A stretch of DNA of 64,000 nucleotides from Halobacterium sp. CBA1132 (GTDB lineage Archaea > Halobacteriota > Halobacteria > Halobacteriales > Halobacteriaceae): assembly GCF_001485535.1 (NCBI RefSeq), contig NZ_BCMZ01000001.1, forward strand, positions 806,001 through 870,000. Direction: 5' to 3'. The notes under the pieces were generated by a model. That model had not been told where the DNA came from, made no database searches, and saw nothing but the letters and a program-made list of their open reading frames with translations. Of the stretch, positions 51,456 through 59,010 are shown in pieces. Each line of letters begins with the position of its first letter. Position 1 is the first letter of the stretch. A program made the translations under genes and the position numbers.

Positions 51456-51480
51456 GCCATGGATGTTATCTCCACAAACA

Positions 51481-51496
51481 TAACCTATATGGGTTA
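51481..51496 (+). promoter_or_regulatory. Palindrome overlapping the promoter of the SatD-like gene
   Basis: TAACC-TATATG-GGTTA is an inverted repeat that contains the TATA-like core (CTATATGG). It lies 21-36 bases before the ATG at 51517. The product of that gene carries a helix-turn-helix, so self-repression at this site is a natural hypothesis. Confidence 0.55.
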
Positions 51497-51516
51497 TTAC
51501 CGAGTACATCGTGTTG

Positions 51517-52143
51517 ATGACGACCCGGTACGTCCTTCTCGGCGACGTTGTCTCCTCTCGGGAGATAAACGACCGCGCGGAGTTCGGAGCGCGGCTCCGC
51601 GAGGCCTGCCGGACGGTAGCCGAACAGTACGAGAATGCGTTCGACGCACCGCTCAAACCGCTCAAGGGCATCGATGAGATCGGAGGGGTTCTCAACACCG
51701 TAGAACCGCTGTACGACATCCTCGACACGCTCCGCGCTGCGCTCCACCCGCACGAACTCAGAGTCGCCGTCGCTAAGGGTGTCGTCGACGTCGGTCTCGA
51801 CTCGGGAGACGTCTCACAGATGGACGGGCCCGCGTTCCACCGGGCGGACGAGCTCCTCTCGGAACTCGAACGTGGGCCACTCCGGTTCGCGTTCGATTTC
51901 CAGACGGAGTCGCTCGACACGGCAGTTGCCGACGAGGTGAATCTCCTGTTCGCGTCCAAGCGCCGCTGGACGGACCGGGAGCGCGAAGTCGTCGAGAGCT
52001 ATCTAGAGACAGGTTCGCAAGCTGAGACAGCCGATGCACTCGGTATCTCGCAGGCGGCGGTCTCTCAGACCCTTTCACGCGCATCGTGGCCGACCATTCG
52101 TGAAATTGAAACCAGATTACGAACCACCCTGCAGACAGTATGA
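51517..52143 (+). CDS. SatD-like protein with C-terminal helix-turn-helix
   Basis: A 208-residue protein of the SatD group. The opening MTTRYVLLGDVVSSREINDR is the strongly conserved family motif, followed by FDAPLKPLKGIDEIGG and a nucleotidyl-cyclase-like (GGDEF/cyclase-fold) alternation ELRVAVAKGVVDVGLD. The C-terminus is a helix-turn-helix (QAETADALGISQAAVSQTLSRA). It probably regulates its own promoter. It overlaps the next gene by four bases (ATGA), so the two are translationally coupled. SatD proteins have no established biochemical activity. Confidence 0.85.
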   Translation: MTTRYVLLGDVVSSREINDRAEFGARLREACRTVAEQYENAFDAPLKPLKGIDEIGGVLNTVEPLYDILDTLRAALHPHELRVAVAKGVVDVGLDSGDVSQMDGPAFHRADELLSELERGPLRFAFDFQTESLDTAVADEVNLLFASKRRWTDREREVVESYLETGSQAETADALGISQAAVSQTLSRASWPTIREIETRLRTTLQTV

Positions 52144-52511
52144 GCGCTCTCCCGTTCGTTCCGACCGCGGAACGACTTGTCGTCGTGGTCGCCAGCTACG
52201 CATTCCTGTTAGCGACGAGCGGGTTCGTCGTCACACGAGCACTCCGTACCGTCCCGTCGGACGACGACGTGCCGACCGGCCGCGAGCGCGACGTCGGGGT
52301 TCTCGTCGGGAAGTGTGAGAACGTACTAACGCTCACGTTCGTCCTCGCTGGCGCGTACACCGCACTCGCTGTCGTGTTCGCCGCGAAGGGAATTGTTCGG
52401 AAGGACGACATCGAGAAGAACAGCCTGTTCTACCTGGCCGGAACGCTGGTCAACCTCACGTACTCCGTGCTCGTCGGACTCGTGGCTGCAATCCTCATCG
52501 GCGTTCTCTGA
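52140..52511 (+). CDS. Small membrane protein paired with SatD (DUF3307 C-terminal-like)
   Basis: A 123-residue membrane protein with three or four hydrophobic helices (AERLVVVVASYAFLLATSGFVVT read as the first). The second half (CENVLTLTFVLAGAYTALAVV, then FAAKGIVRKDDIEKNSLFYLAGTLVNLTYSVLVGL) resembles the final membrane part of bacterial DUF3307 proteins that also neighbour SatD genes; the comparison is from memory of the family and is the main evidence. It is translationally coupled to satD. Its function is unknown. Confidence 0.72.
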   Translation: MSALPFVPTAERLVVVVASYAFLLATSGFVVTRALRTVPSDDDVPTGRERDVGVLVGKCENVLTLTFVLAGAYTALAVVFAAKGIVRKDDIEKNSLFYLAGTLVNLTYSVLVGLVAAILIGVL

Positions 52512-52512
52512 A

Positions 52513-53079
52513 CTACAGGTCCCGGCGGTTCCCCTTCGGCACCATCGACTTGAGGTCGCCGTACGTGTAGAGGCCGACGCCGATGGGTTCGACGCCGCCC
52601 GCGAGCTCGTGGGCGACGACGAGGTAGCCCCAGTCGCCGTCCCACGCTATCTCCTGCTCCTCGCCGGCGACGAAGCGCTTCGCCTCGTCCTCGTCGAGCA
52701 CGAGGACGTTCTGCTCGGCGTCGCGGCCGAACCGCTGGACGGCGTCGGTCGTGGGCTTCCAGTGCTCCTGGCGCGTGCGCAGGATTTTCAGGCCGAGCGC
52801 CTCGACGGGCACCGGCTCCCCGGGGTCGTAGGGGAGCGCCCAGACCTTCCCCTTGCCCTTCTCCCAGAACGTGTACTCGTCGAAGGTGTCCTCGGGGACG
52901 GCGAACCGGTCGACCCACCAGTCCACGACGGCCCCGCGGGTCGGCCGACCTTTGACCGTCCGGTCGGCGTCCGTCTCGGGGAGGCGGTCGAACTGGCCGC
53001 TCCTGTTCCGGCGGAAGTAGTCGACACCGCTGTCACCACCGCCGTCGCTCTCGCTGGAACCGCGGTCGTCGTCGGTCAC
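52513..53079 (-). CDS. PUA-like C-terminal partner of a NOP2/Sun methyltransferase
   Basis: A 188-residue protein with an acidic start and a globular part (WWVDRFAVPEDTFDEYTFWEKGKGKVWALP, shown in shorter motifs as WWVDRFAVPEDTF and TFWEKGKGKVWALP). GLKILRTRQEHWKPTTDAVQ and VGLYTYGDLKSMVPKGNRRDL follow. This resembles the C-terminal RNA-binding domain fused to RsmF-type methyltransferases. Its GTG start overlaps the methyltransferase stop by four bases (GTGA), so the two are translationally coupled and may act as one enzyme in two chains. Confidence 0.8.
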   Translation of the reverse strand: MTDDDRGSSESDGGGDSGVDYFRRNRSGQFDRLPETDADRTVKGRPTRGAVVDWWVDRFAVPEDTFDEYTFWEKGKGKVWALPYDPGEPVPVEALGLKILRTRQEHWKPTTDAVQRFGRDAEQNVLVLDEDEAKRFVAGEEQEIAWDGDWGYLVVAHELAGGVEPIGVGLYTYGDLKSMVPKGNRRDL

Positions 53080-53987
53080 GCCGTCACCTCCAGTTTCGCG
53101 GCGAAGAACCCGCCCGTGTCGTTCTGGTGGGGGTAGTAGCGCCGCGTCTTCGTCAGCGAGTCGTCGTACGTCTCGCCGTTCCACTCCGTGATGCCGGGCG
53201 AGGATTCGAGGCCGGTGTCGAACTCGACGAGCTGACAGTCGCCGTCCGCGAGGGCGCTGTCGACGACGGCCTCGTTCTCTTCGGGGGCGAACGTGCACGT
53301 GGAGTACACCACGGTCCCGCCCTCGCGAGTGAGTTCGATGGCGCGTTCGAGGATGTCCGACTGGAGCGCCGCGAGGTTCCGGCTGGCGCTCGCCCCCGCG
53401 CCGTCGAGGGCGTCGGCGTTCTTGCGGACGGTGCCCTCACACGTGCAGGGCGCGTCGACGAGCGCGCGGTCGAAGGCGTCCACGTTCGGGAACGCGTCGA
53501 GGGTCGCGCGGCGAGCGTCCGTGTTCGTCACCGCCGCGCACGTGACGCCGAGCCGGTCGGAGTTCCCGCGCAGCGCGGAGAGGCGGCCGAGGTTGTCGTC
53601 GTTCGCGACGACCAACCCCTCGTCGTTCATCTCTGCGGCGATTTGGGTGGTCTTCCCGCCGGGCGCGGCACACGAGTCCCAGACGACTTCCCCCGGTTGC
53701 GGATCGAGAATCGCAGGCGGCACGGCCGACACCTCCTCCTGGCCGTGAATCCAGCCGTGGACGTAGGGCCACGTGTTCCCCGGTTTGCCGGTGGCGACGC
53801 CCAGCACGTCGCTGTTCCAGTCGCGGCCGTAGACGTCGACGCCCTCGGCTTCGAGGGCGTCGACCACGCGGTCCCGGGTCGCCTTGATCGAGTTGACCCG
53901 GACCGTCGTGGGGAGGTGGCGTTCGCAGGCGTCGAGGAACGCGTCGAAGTCCTCGATTATCGGTTCGTATCGCGAGAGCGCGTCCAT
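53076..53987 (-). CDS. RsmB/NOP (NOP2/Sun) family RNA cytosine-5 methyltransferase
   Basis: A 303-residue SAM-dependent methyltransferase that makes 5-methylcytosine in rRNA or tRNA. The SAM motif is WDSCAAPGGKTTQIAAE. The two catalytic cysteines are in VDAPCTCEGTVRK and in VYSTCTFAPEENE. The N-terminal RNA-facing part (HLPTTVRVNSIKATRD) is also typical. It lacks a C-terminal PUA-like domain, which the next gene seems to supply. The RNA target is unknown. Confidence 0.94.
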   Translation of the reverse strand: MDALSRYEPIIEDFDAFLDACERHLPTTVRVNSIKATRDRVVDALEAEGVDVYGRDWNSDVLGVATGKPGNTWPYVHGWIHGQEEVSAVPPAILDPQPGEVVWDSCAAPGGKTTQIAAEMNDEGLVVANDDNLGRLSALRGNSDRLGVTCAAVTNTDARRATLDAFPNVDAFDRALVDAPCTCEGTVRKNADALDGAGASASRNLAALQSDILERAIELTREGGTVVYSTCTFAPEENEAVVDSALADGDCQLVEFDTGLESSPGITEWNGETYDDSLTKTRRYYPHQNDTGGFFAAKLEVTA

Positions 53988-54077
53988 CGACGCAACGTAG
54001 ACTGGACGGGCGCTTGTGGGTTACGCTCGGCGACGGGCGCCCCCGCGTTTATGCCGCTTCCGGGCTACGGCCTAGGC

Positions 54078-54824
54078 ATGGCAACCATCCGAACGGAGAC
54101 GGAGTTCGACCTCGACTCCCCCGAACTCGTAGAGGGCCTGCCCGGGGTCGGCCTCGTCGGGAAGATCGCGACCGACCACCTCGTCGACGCCTTCGAGATG
54201 GAGTACGTCGCGAGCGTCGACTGCAGCAACGTCCCGCGGGTCGCCGTCTACGACGAGGACTCCCGGGACGTCCTCCCACCGGTACGCCTGTACGCCGACG
54301 AAGAGCGCGACCTGCTCGCGCTCCAGTCCGACGTCCCCCTCACGCGCGACACCGGCGGCGAGTTCGCGGACTGCATCACGGAGTGGCTCGGCGACAACGA
54401 CGTCACCCCGCTGTACCTCAGCGGCCTCCCCGTGCAGGACCTCGACCACTCCGAACTCCCCGACGTGTTCGGCATCGCGAGCGGGAACGGCAGCGAGCGA
54501 CTGGACGCCGCGGACATCGACACGCCGCCGGAGCGCGGCCTCGTCGGCGGCCCGACGGGCGCGCTCGTGAACCGGGCCGCGATGGCGGACCTCGACGCCG
54601 TCGGTCTGGTCGTCGAATCCGACCCCCAGTTCCCCGACCCCGCCGGCGCCAAGCGCCTCCTCGACACCGCCATTGGACCGCTGACCGACATCGAGGTGCC
54701 AACGGACGACCTCGTCGAGCGCGCCGAGGAGATTCGCGAGCAGAAAGAACGCCTCGCCAAGCGCATGCAGGAAGCCGAGGAGGAGGAGTCCACGCAGGCC
54801 CGCCCGATGCGGATGTTCCAGTAG
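54078..54824 (+). CDS. Proteasome assembly chaperone family (PAC2) protein
   Basis: A 248-residue protein of the archaeal PAC2/COG2047 family. The opening FDLDSPELVEGLPGVGLVGKIATDHLV (two motifs: ELVEGLPGVGLVGK and IATDHLVDAF) is characteristic. VPRVAVYDEDSRDVLPPVRLY and the C-terminal coiled coil (VERAEEIREQKERLAKRMQE) ending in basic-acidic residues follow. Family members help or tune proteasome assembly, but direct proof in archaea is limited. The start is the ATG at 54078. Confidence 0.87.
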   Translation: MATIRTETEFDLDSPELVEGLPGVGLVGKIATDHLVDAFEMEYVASVDCSNVPRVAVYDEDSRDVLPPVRLYADEERDLLALQSDVPLTRDTGGEFADCITEWLGDNDVTPLYLSGLPVQDLDHSELPDVFGIASGNGSERLDAADIDTPPERGLVGGPTGALVNRAAMADLDAVGLVVESDPQFPDPAGAKRLLDTAIGPLTDIEVPTDDLVERAEEIREQKERLAKRMQEAEEEESTQARPMRMFQ

Positions 54825-54928
54825 CGTCGGGCGCGTTCCCGGTTTTCCCGGACCCGCTTTCGTGTCCTCTATCGTACACCTAGCGGCACGCTCAAGATGC
54901 GCCGCCCCCTCTATACTCGGAAGCAGCG

Positions 54929-57180
54929 ATGACCTCAGTCGATTCTCTCGCGGTCCTCTGCGTCGACGACGACGCCGGCCGTGCCGACGACGTCGCCGCG
55001 TTCCTCGAACGCGCCGACACCGACATCTCGACCACGCCGGTAGCGAGCGTCACGGACGCAGTCGCGCACATCGACGCGGGCGGCGTCGACTGCGTCGTCA
55101 GCAGGTGGGCGATGGCCGGCGTCGACGGCGTCGCGTTCCTCGAAGCCGTGCGCGCGAGCCACCCTGACCTCCCGTTCGTATTGTTCGCCGCCGACGGCAG
55201 CGAAGCGGTCGCCAGCGACGCCGTCGCCGCCGGCGTCAGCGAGTACGTCGCGGCGGCCGCAAACGAACAGTACGACGGCCTCGCGAGCCGAGTCCGTGCC
55301 GCCGTCGACCGCGCTCGCGACACCCGCGAGGAAGCCGCGACGCTTGAGCGAATCCGCACCGCGCTCGACGCCGCGCCCGACGCGATACTCGTCGTCGCGG
55401 ACGGCGAGTTCGTGTACGCGAACGCCGCCGCGGCCGACCGCTTCGCTGCCGGCGACCCCACCGACCTCGTCGGTGAACCCGTCTCGGCGGTCGCCGCGTC
55501 CGGCGACGAGCGCGCCGTCGAAACCGCGTTCACCGCCCCGTCCACGGACCTCGGAGACAGCAGGCAGTCGCTGTGCGCGGTCACGGGCGAGGCGTTCTCC
55601 GGCCGGGTCGCCAGCCGCGGGATTCCGTGGGGCGACGAGCGCGGCGTCGTCGCGGTGGTCCGTGACGTCGTCGGCAGCGACACCGACGACCACGTGCAGA
55701 CGCGCTACCGCGCAGCGTTCGAGCAGGCGATGGACGCCATGGTCGTCGCCGACGACGACGGCCGCTACATCGACGCCAACGAGAGCGCCCTCGAACTGTT
55801 CGACCTCTCGCGGGAGGAACTGCTCGGCAGCCGAATCGCCGAGTTCGCGCCCGAGGACTACGACTTCGACGCGGCGTGGAACGACTTCGGCGCCGACGAG
55901 ACGGGGACCGGGTCGTTCCCGCTCGTCCGCCCGGACGGCTCTCAGCGCCTCGTCGAGTACGCCGCCACCGCCGACATCGTCCCCGGCGAACACCTCTCCG
56001 TGCTCCGGGACGTCACCGAACGCACCCGCCTCGAAGAAGCCCTCCAGTCCGAGCAGGCGGCGCTGCGCGAGATGTACCGCATCACCGCGGCGCGCGACGC
56101 CGACTTCGAGACGAAACTCGACGACCTGCTCGCGCTCGGCTGCGACATCCTCGACGTCCCCTACGGCTTCCTCACCGAAATCGACGACGACACACAGAAC
56201 GTCGTCCAAGCCCGCGGCGACCACCCGCTGCTCCAGCCCGGCGCGAGCTGTCCGCTGTCGGAAGCCTACTGCCGGAAGACGCTCACCGCAGACGAAATCG
56301 TCACCGTCCAGAACGCGGTCGCCGGGGGGTGGAGCGACGACCCCGCCTACGACCGATTCGGCCTCGGCTGCTACGCCGGCGCCGAAATCGTCGTCGACGG
56401 CGAGACCTACGGGACGTTCTGCTTCGCGGACACGGAGGCCCGGGACGAGCCGTTCTCGGAGACCGAGCGCACGTTCGTCGAACTGATGGCGCGGTGGGCG
56501 AGCTACGAGATCGAGCAGCGCCGCTCGACCGAGCGCCTCCGCAAGCAGAACGAGCGCTTAGAGGAGTTCGCGTCGATGGTCAGCCACGACCTCCGGAGTC
56601 CGCTGAACGTCGCCCGCGGCTTCCTCGACCTCGCGCGCGAGAACGACGACCCCGAGAACTTCGACCGCGCCATCGACGCGCTCGACCGCATGGAGCGCAT
56701 CGTCAGCGACGTGCTCTACCTCGCGCGGGAAGGCGAGGAAATCGGCGACACCGAGACGGTCTCTCTCGACGAGGCTGCCACCGCGTCGTGGGACGCGGTC
56801 GCCGCCGACAACGCGACCGGCGGACTCTCGCTCGGCGAGAACCTCGGCGAAGTGGTCGCCGACCGCGACCGCCTCTGTCAACTACTGGAGAACCTCTTCC
56901 GGAACTCGCTGGAACACGCCGGCACCGACGTGTCGGTTCGCGTCGTTCCGGCCGAGACGGGTTCGCGGTCGAAGACGACGGCCCCGGCATCCCGGTCGAA
57001 CACCGCGCCGGCATCTTCGAGCGCGGCTACACCACCGACGACGACGGCACCGGATTCGGGCTCTACATCGTCCGCAAAATCGCGAACGCGCACGGCTGGA
57101 ACGTCGAAGCCACGGACGCCGAGGACGGCGGCGCGCGCTTCGAGTTCTCGCAGGTCGAACGCGTCAGCCTCCGTCACTAA
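54929..57180 (+). pseudogene. Sensor histidine kinase (REC-like, PAS, PAS, GAF), frameshifted in the ATPase domain
   Basis: The first frame encodes an N-terminal receiver-like domain (1-130), two PAS domains (about 145-245 and 265-365), a GAF domain (about 385-530) and HisKA with H553 (SHDLRSPLN), then the N box [10 protein letters not shown]. Near 56,950 the reading shifts by one base. The remaining ATPase motifs (EDDGPGIP and [13 protein letters not shown]) continue in another frame and end at the TAA of 57178-57180. Without correction the protein would end in Ser/Thr/Arg-rich nonsense at 57250, overlapping the next gene. The receiver-like domain reads VVSRWAMAGVDG where the phosphorylatable Asp is expected. 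This is a real mutation or a sequencing error. Confidence 0.85.
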
Positions 57181-57590
57181 TCCCGCAGCCACGCCGGCGT
57201 TTCGACTGACTGCGGGGAGTTCTCGTGTAACTGCTTCAGGCAGCGCGTGATGAACTGGACGATGTCGCGGCCCGCCTCCGGCGACAGCGTGATAATCGTC
57301 CCGGAGGTCTCCTGCTGCATGAAGTGGAACAGGATGGCGTCGTCGTAGAAGTGGACCGTGCAGTGGTCGTTCCCGAGGTCGAACGGCTCCACGTCCGCCT
57401 CCTTGCGGTTCTGGTCGCGGTAGTAGTCGAACAGTAGCTCCAGCTCCTCGTCGGTGTAGAGGGCGGCCACGTCGTCCCGCAGGAACAACACCTCGTAGTC
57501 GTCCTCGGTGTAATACACCGCACCGCGCAGGTACTCTCCCGCCTCACTCCGCAGAAACGCAATCAGCTCTTCTGTGCCGGTCTTCCCCAT
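57177..57590 (-). CDS. Conserved haloarchaeal hypothetical protein
   Basis: A 137-residue acidic protein ([23 protein letters not shown] ... ETPAWLRD, shown as segments). It has many aromatic residues in [29 protein letters not shown] and a His/Phe-rich strand [15 protein letters not shown]. There is no known motif; homologues appear common in haloarchaea. Its stop overlaps that of the convergent kinase. A minus-strand ATATTT box lies about 20 bases before the ATG. Confidence 0.75.
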   Translation of the reverse strand: MGKTGTEELIAFLRSEAGEYLRGAVYYTEDDYEVLFLRDDVAALYTDEELELLFDYYRDQNRKEADVEPFDLGNDHCTVHFYDDAILFHFMQQETSGTIITLSPEAGRDIVQFITRCLKQLHENSPQSVETPAWLRD

Positions 57591-57797
57591 ACCCTATCGA
57601 CGAGCCGACGAAATATGACTCTTCGTGCTACCATTCCCCACGCTCAAACTACGGCTACGAACTCTGGCAGCGCGAAGTTCGTCTGCCGGCGTGCGACTCC
57701 CGACGCATCTCGTCTCCGACTGAGCGGGATTTCGCCACACTTCCACGGCGAGAAATACCCGGCAAGTGCGTATTGACCGCCAAACTCAAGATGTTGT

Positions 57798-57812
57798 GTA
57801 AGGAATTCTTAC
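57798..57812 (+). promoter_or_regulatory. Candidate operator of the AbrB/PIN toxin-antitoxin pair
   Basis: GTAAG-GAATT-CTTAC is an inverted repeat ending 7 bases before the antitoxin ATG at 57820. AbrB-type antitoxins usually bind such a palindrome to repress their own operon. The remaining 200 bases to the upstream gene show no other feature. Confidence 0.5.
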
Positions 57813-57819
57813 GTATACG

Positions 57820-58083
57820 ATGACTTCCGACGAACCTGAAGTAACCACGGTCACCTCGAAAGGACAGATTACGATTCCCAGCAGGCTGCGGGACCAATTT
57901 GGTCTCGAACAGGGAACGAAACTGATGGTCGTCCCGACGGAGTACGGCCTCATATTGAAGAAGGTCGAGTTGCCATCGGTTGCAGAATTCCAGCAGCGCG
58001 TCGAAGAGCGTGCCGAGACACTCGACCTCTCAGAAGACGAGGTAACAGAACTCGTCCACGAGGCACGAGGCACTGAGGAATGA
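57820..58083 (+). CDS. AbrB/MazE-SpoVT family antitoxin
   Basis: An 87-residue protein with a swapped-hairpin AbrB DNA-binding domain: TTVTSKGQITIPSRLRDQFG, then EQGTKLMVVPTEYGLILKK. The C-terminal acidic helix (EERAETLDLSEDEVTELVHEA) should wrap the toxin. It overlaps the PIN toxin gene by four bases (ATGA). The base composition is lower in G+C than the surroundings. Confidence 0.92.
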   Translation: MTSDEPEVTTVTSKGQITIPSRLRDQFGLEQGTKLMVVPTEYGLILKKVELPSVAEFQQRVEERAETLDLSEDEVTELVHEARGTEE

Positions 58084-58493
58084 GAGCGGTTCTGGATACG
58101 AACGTCCTCATCTCGGGTGTCATAGCAACTGGTGTCCCACACGAACTCCTCGTCCGGGGGTTCGATCACAAGTACCAGATCGTCGTCTCCGTCGAGACGC
58201 TCACAGAATTCCGCGAAACGCTGCTCAAGTACCCCGAACGGTTCCAGATGAGCGAAGACGAGGTGCAACAGGAAGTCGAAACGATTCGGTATTTCGCGGA
58301 ATTTGTCGACCCGGACGAGGACATCACTGCGGTCCAAGCGGACCCTGACGACGACAAATTCCTCGAAGCGGCTGTTGCTGGTGACGTCGATTACCTCGTC
58401 TCTGGGGACACTCATCTCCTCGATATGGCGTCATTCCGCGGAATCGATATCGTTGAACCACGAGCATTCTACGAACGACTCGACACACAGTAG
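58080..58493 (+). CDS. PIN-domain toxin (COG1569-type)
   Basis: A 137-residue PIN-domain ribonuclease of the COG1569 toxin group. Acidic metal ligands are in AVLDTNVLISG (Asp 6), SVETLTEFRETL (Glu), ADPDDDKFLEAA (Asp) and GDVDYLVSGDTHLLD (Asp pair). All four are intact, so it should be an active RNase held by the antitoxin encoded just upstream. RNA targets are unknown. Confidence 0.92.
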   Translation: MRAVLDTNVLISGVIATGVPHELLVRGFDHKYQIVVSVETLTEFRETLLKYPERFQMSEDEVQQEVETIRYFAEFVDPDEDITAVQADPDDDKFLEAAVAGDVDYLVSGDTHLLDMASFRGIDIVEPRAFYERLDTQ

Positions 58494-58544
58494 CTGTACT
58501 GTCGGCTGCGTAATGCGGTCTCTCACGTCCGTTCGAGACAATAA

Positions 58545-58656
58545 TGCACCGACCGGGATTTGAACCCGGGCCACCGGAAGACTCGCTGCGCTCGTCTTCC
58601 GAGGTCGCAAACCGTCGCTCTGCTCAGGTTTGCTCCCATGAGCTTGGAAGGCTCAG
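58545..58656 (-). repeat. Broken partial copy of tRNA-Gly
   Basis: Positions 58545-58573 match the 3' end (T arm and acceptor) of the intact tRNA-Gly over 29 bases, and 58636-58656 match its anticodon arm over 21 bases. Between them, 62 unrelated bases carry two hairpins (stem arms 58575-58582/58594-58601 and 58607-58613/58627-58633). The D arm and 5' acceptor are missing, so this cannot be a working tRNA. The first inserted hairpin is identical to the one at 44661-44690 beside dnaK. Confidence 0.75.
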
Positions 58657-58678
58657 AGTATCAGTAGAATCGAAGGAG

Positions 58679-58700
58679 TGCACCGACCGGGATTTGAACC
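58679..58700 (-). repeat. 22-base 3'-end fragment of tRNA-Gly
   Basis: A second partial copy of the 3' end of tRNA-Gly (TGCACCGACCGG and the following T-arm bases). It is followed by unrelated sequence containing a T-arm-like self-complementary stretch at 58745-58761 and a hairpin with a TCACTTCGTTC loop (stem arms 58763-58772/58784-58794 with one bulged base). It may mark an old integration event at this tRNA. Confidence 0.65.
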
Positions 58701-58791
58701 GAAGCCAGACGTGCTCAGTCGCGGTGCTCCCTGCGCGCGACTGGCAGGGTTCAAACCCCTGCGCATTTCGTCTCACTTCGTTCGACAGAAA

Positions 58792-58863
58792 TGCACCGAC
58801 CGGGATTTGAACCCGGGCCATGAGCTTGGAAGGCTCAGGTCCTAGCCACTAGACCATCGGTGC
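58792..58863 (-). tRNA. tRNA-Gly (anticodon TCC)
   Basis: On the minus strand GCACCGA pairs with TCGGTGC, and A is the discriminator. The D arm contains GTCTAGTGGCTAGGAC. The anticodon stem TGAGC/GCTCA encloses CTTCCAA, giving TCC (Gly). The T arm is CGGGT-TCAAATC-CCGG type. All arms fold. CCA is not encoded. The gene is surrounded on both sides by pieces of itself. Confidence 0.96.
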
Positions 58864-58910
58864 GCTGCGCTTCGCTTGCGCACCGTGGCTCGCAAAACCG
58901 CCGGTTTTGC

Positions 58911-58978
58911 TCACCATCGGTGCTCGTTCCACTCGCACCGCGCATCGGCGAACTTCGTTCGCCTCACCATCGGTGCTC
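58911..58978 (-). repeat. Two 15-base copies of the tRNA-Gly 5' end with interspersed hairpins
   Basis: TCACCATCGGTGCTC occurs at 58911-58925 and 58964-58978. Its core ACCATCGGTGC equals the 5' end of tRNA-Gly (58853-58863). Short hairpins lie between copies: GCAAAACC/GGTTTTGC (58892-58899/58903-58910) and GGCGAAC-TTC-GTTCGCC (58947-58963). The stretch from the tRNA to the methyltransferase gene contains no gene. Confidence 0.65.
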
Positions 58979-59010
58979 ACTTCGTCGTTCCCTCCCGTCG
59001 CTTAAGGGCG

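Noticed and set aside
58545-58656. A second working tRNA-Gly
   Set aside because: The copy lacks the D arm and 5' acceptor strand and is interrupted by 62 bases.
58745-58761. T-arm-like sequence CAGGG-TTCAAAC-CCCTG on the plus strand
   Set aside because: No matching acceptor, D or anticodon arm could be found around it; the arm is self-complementary and may be chance.
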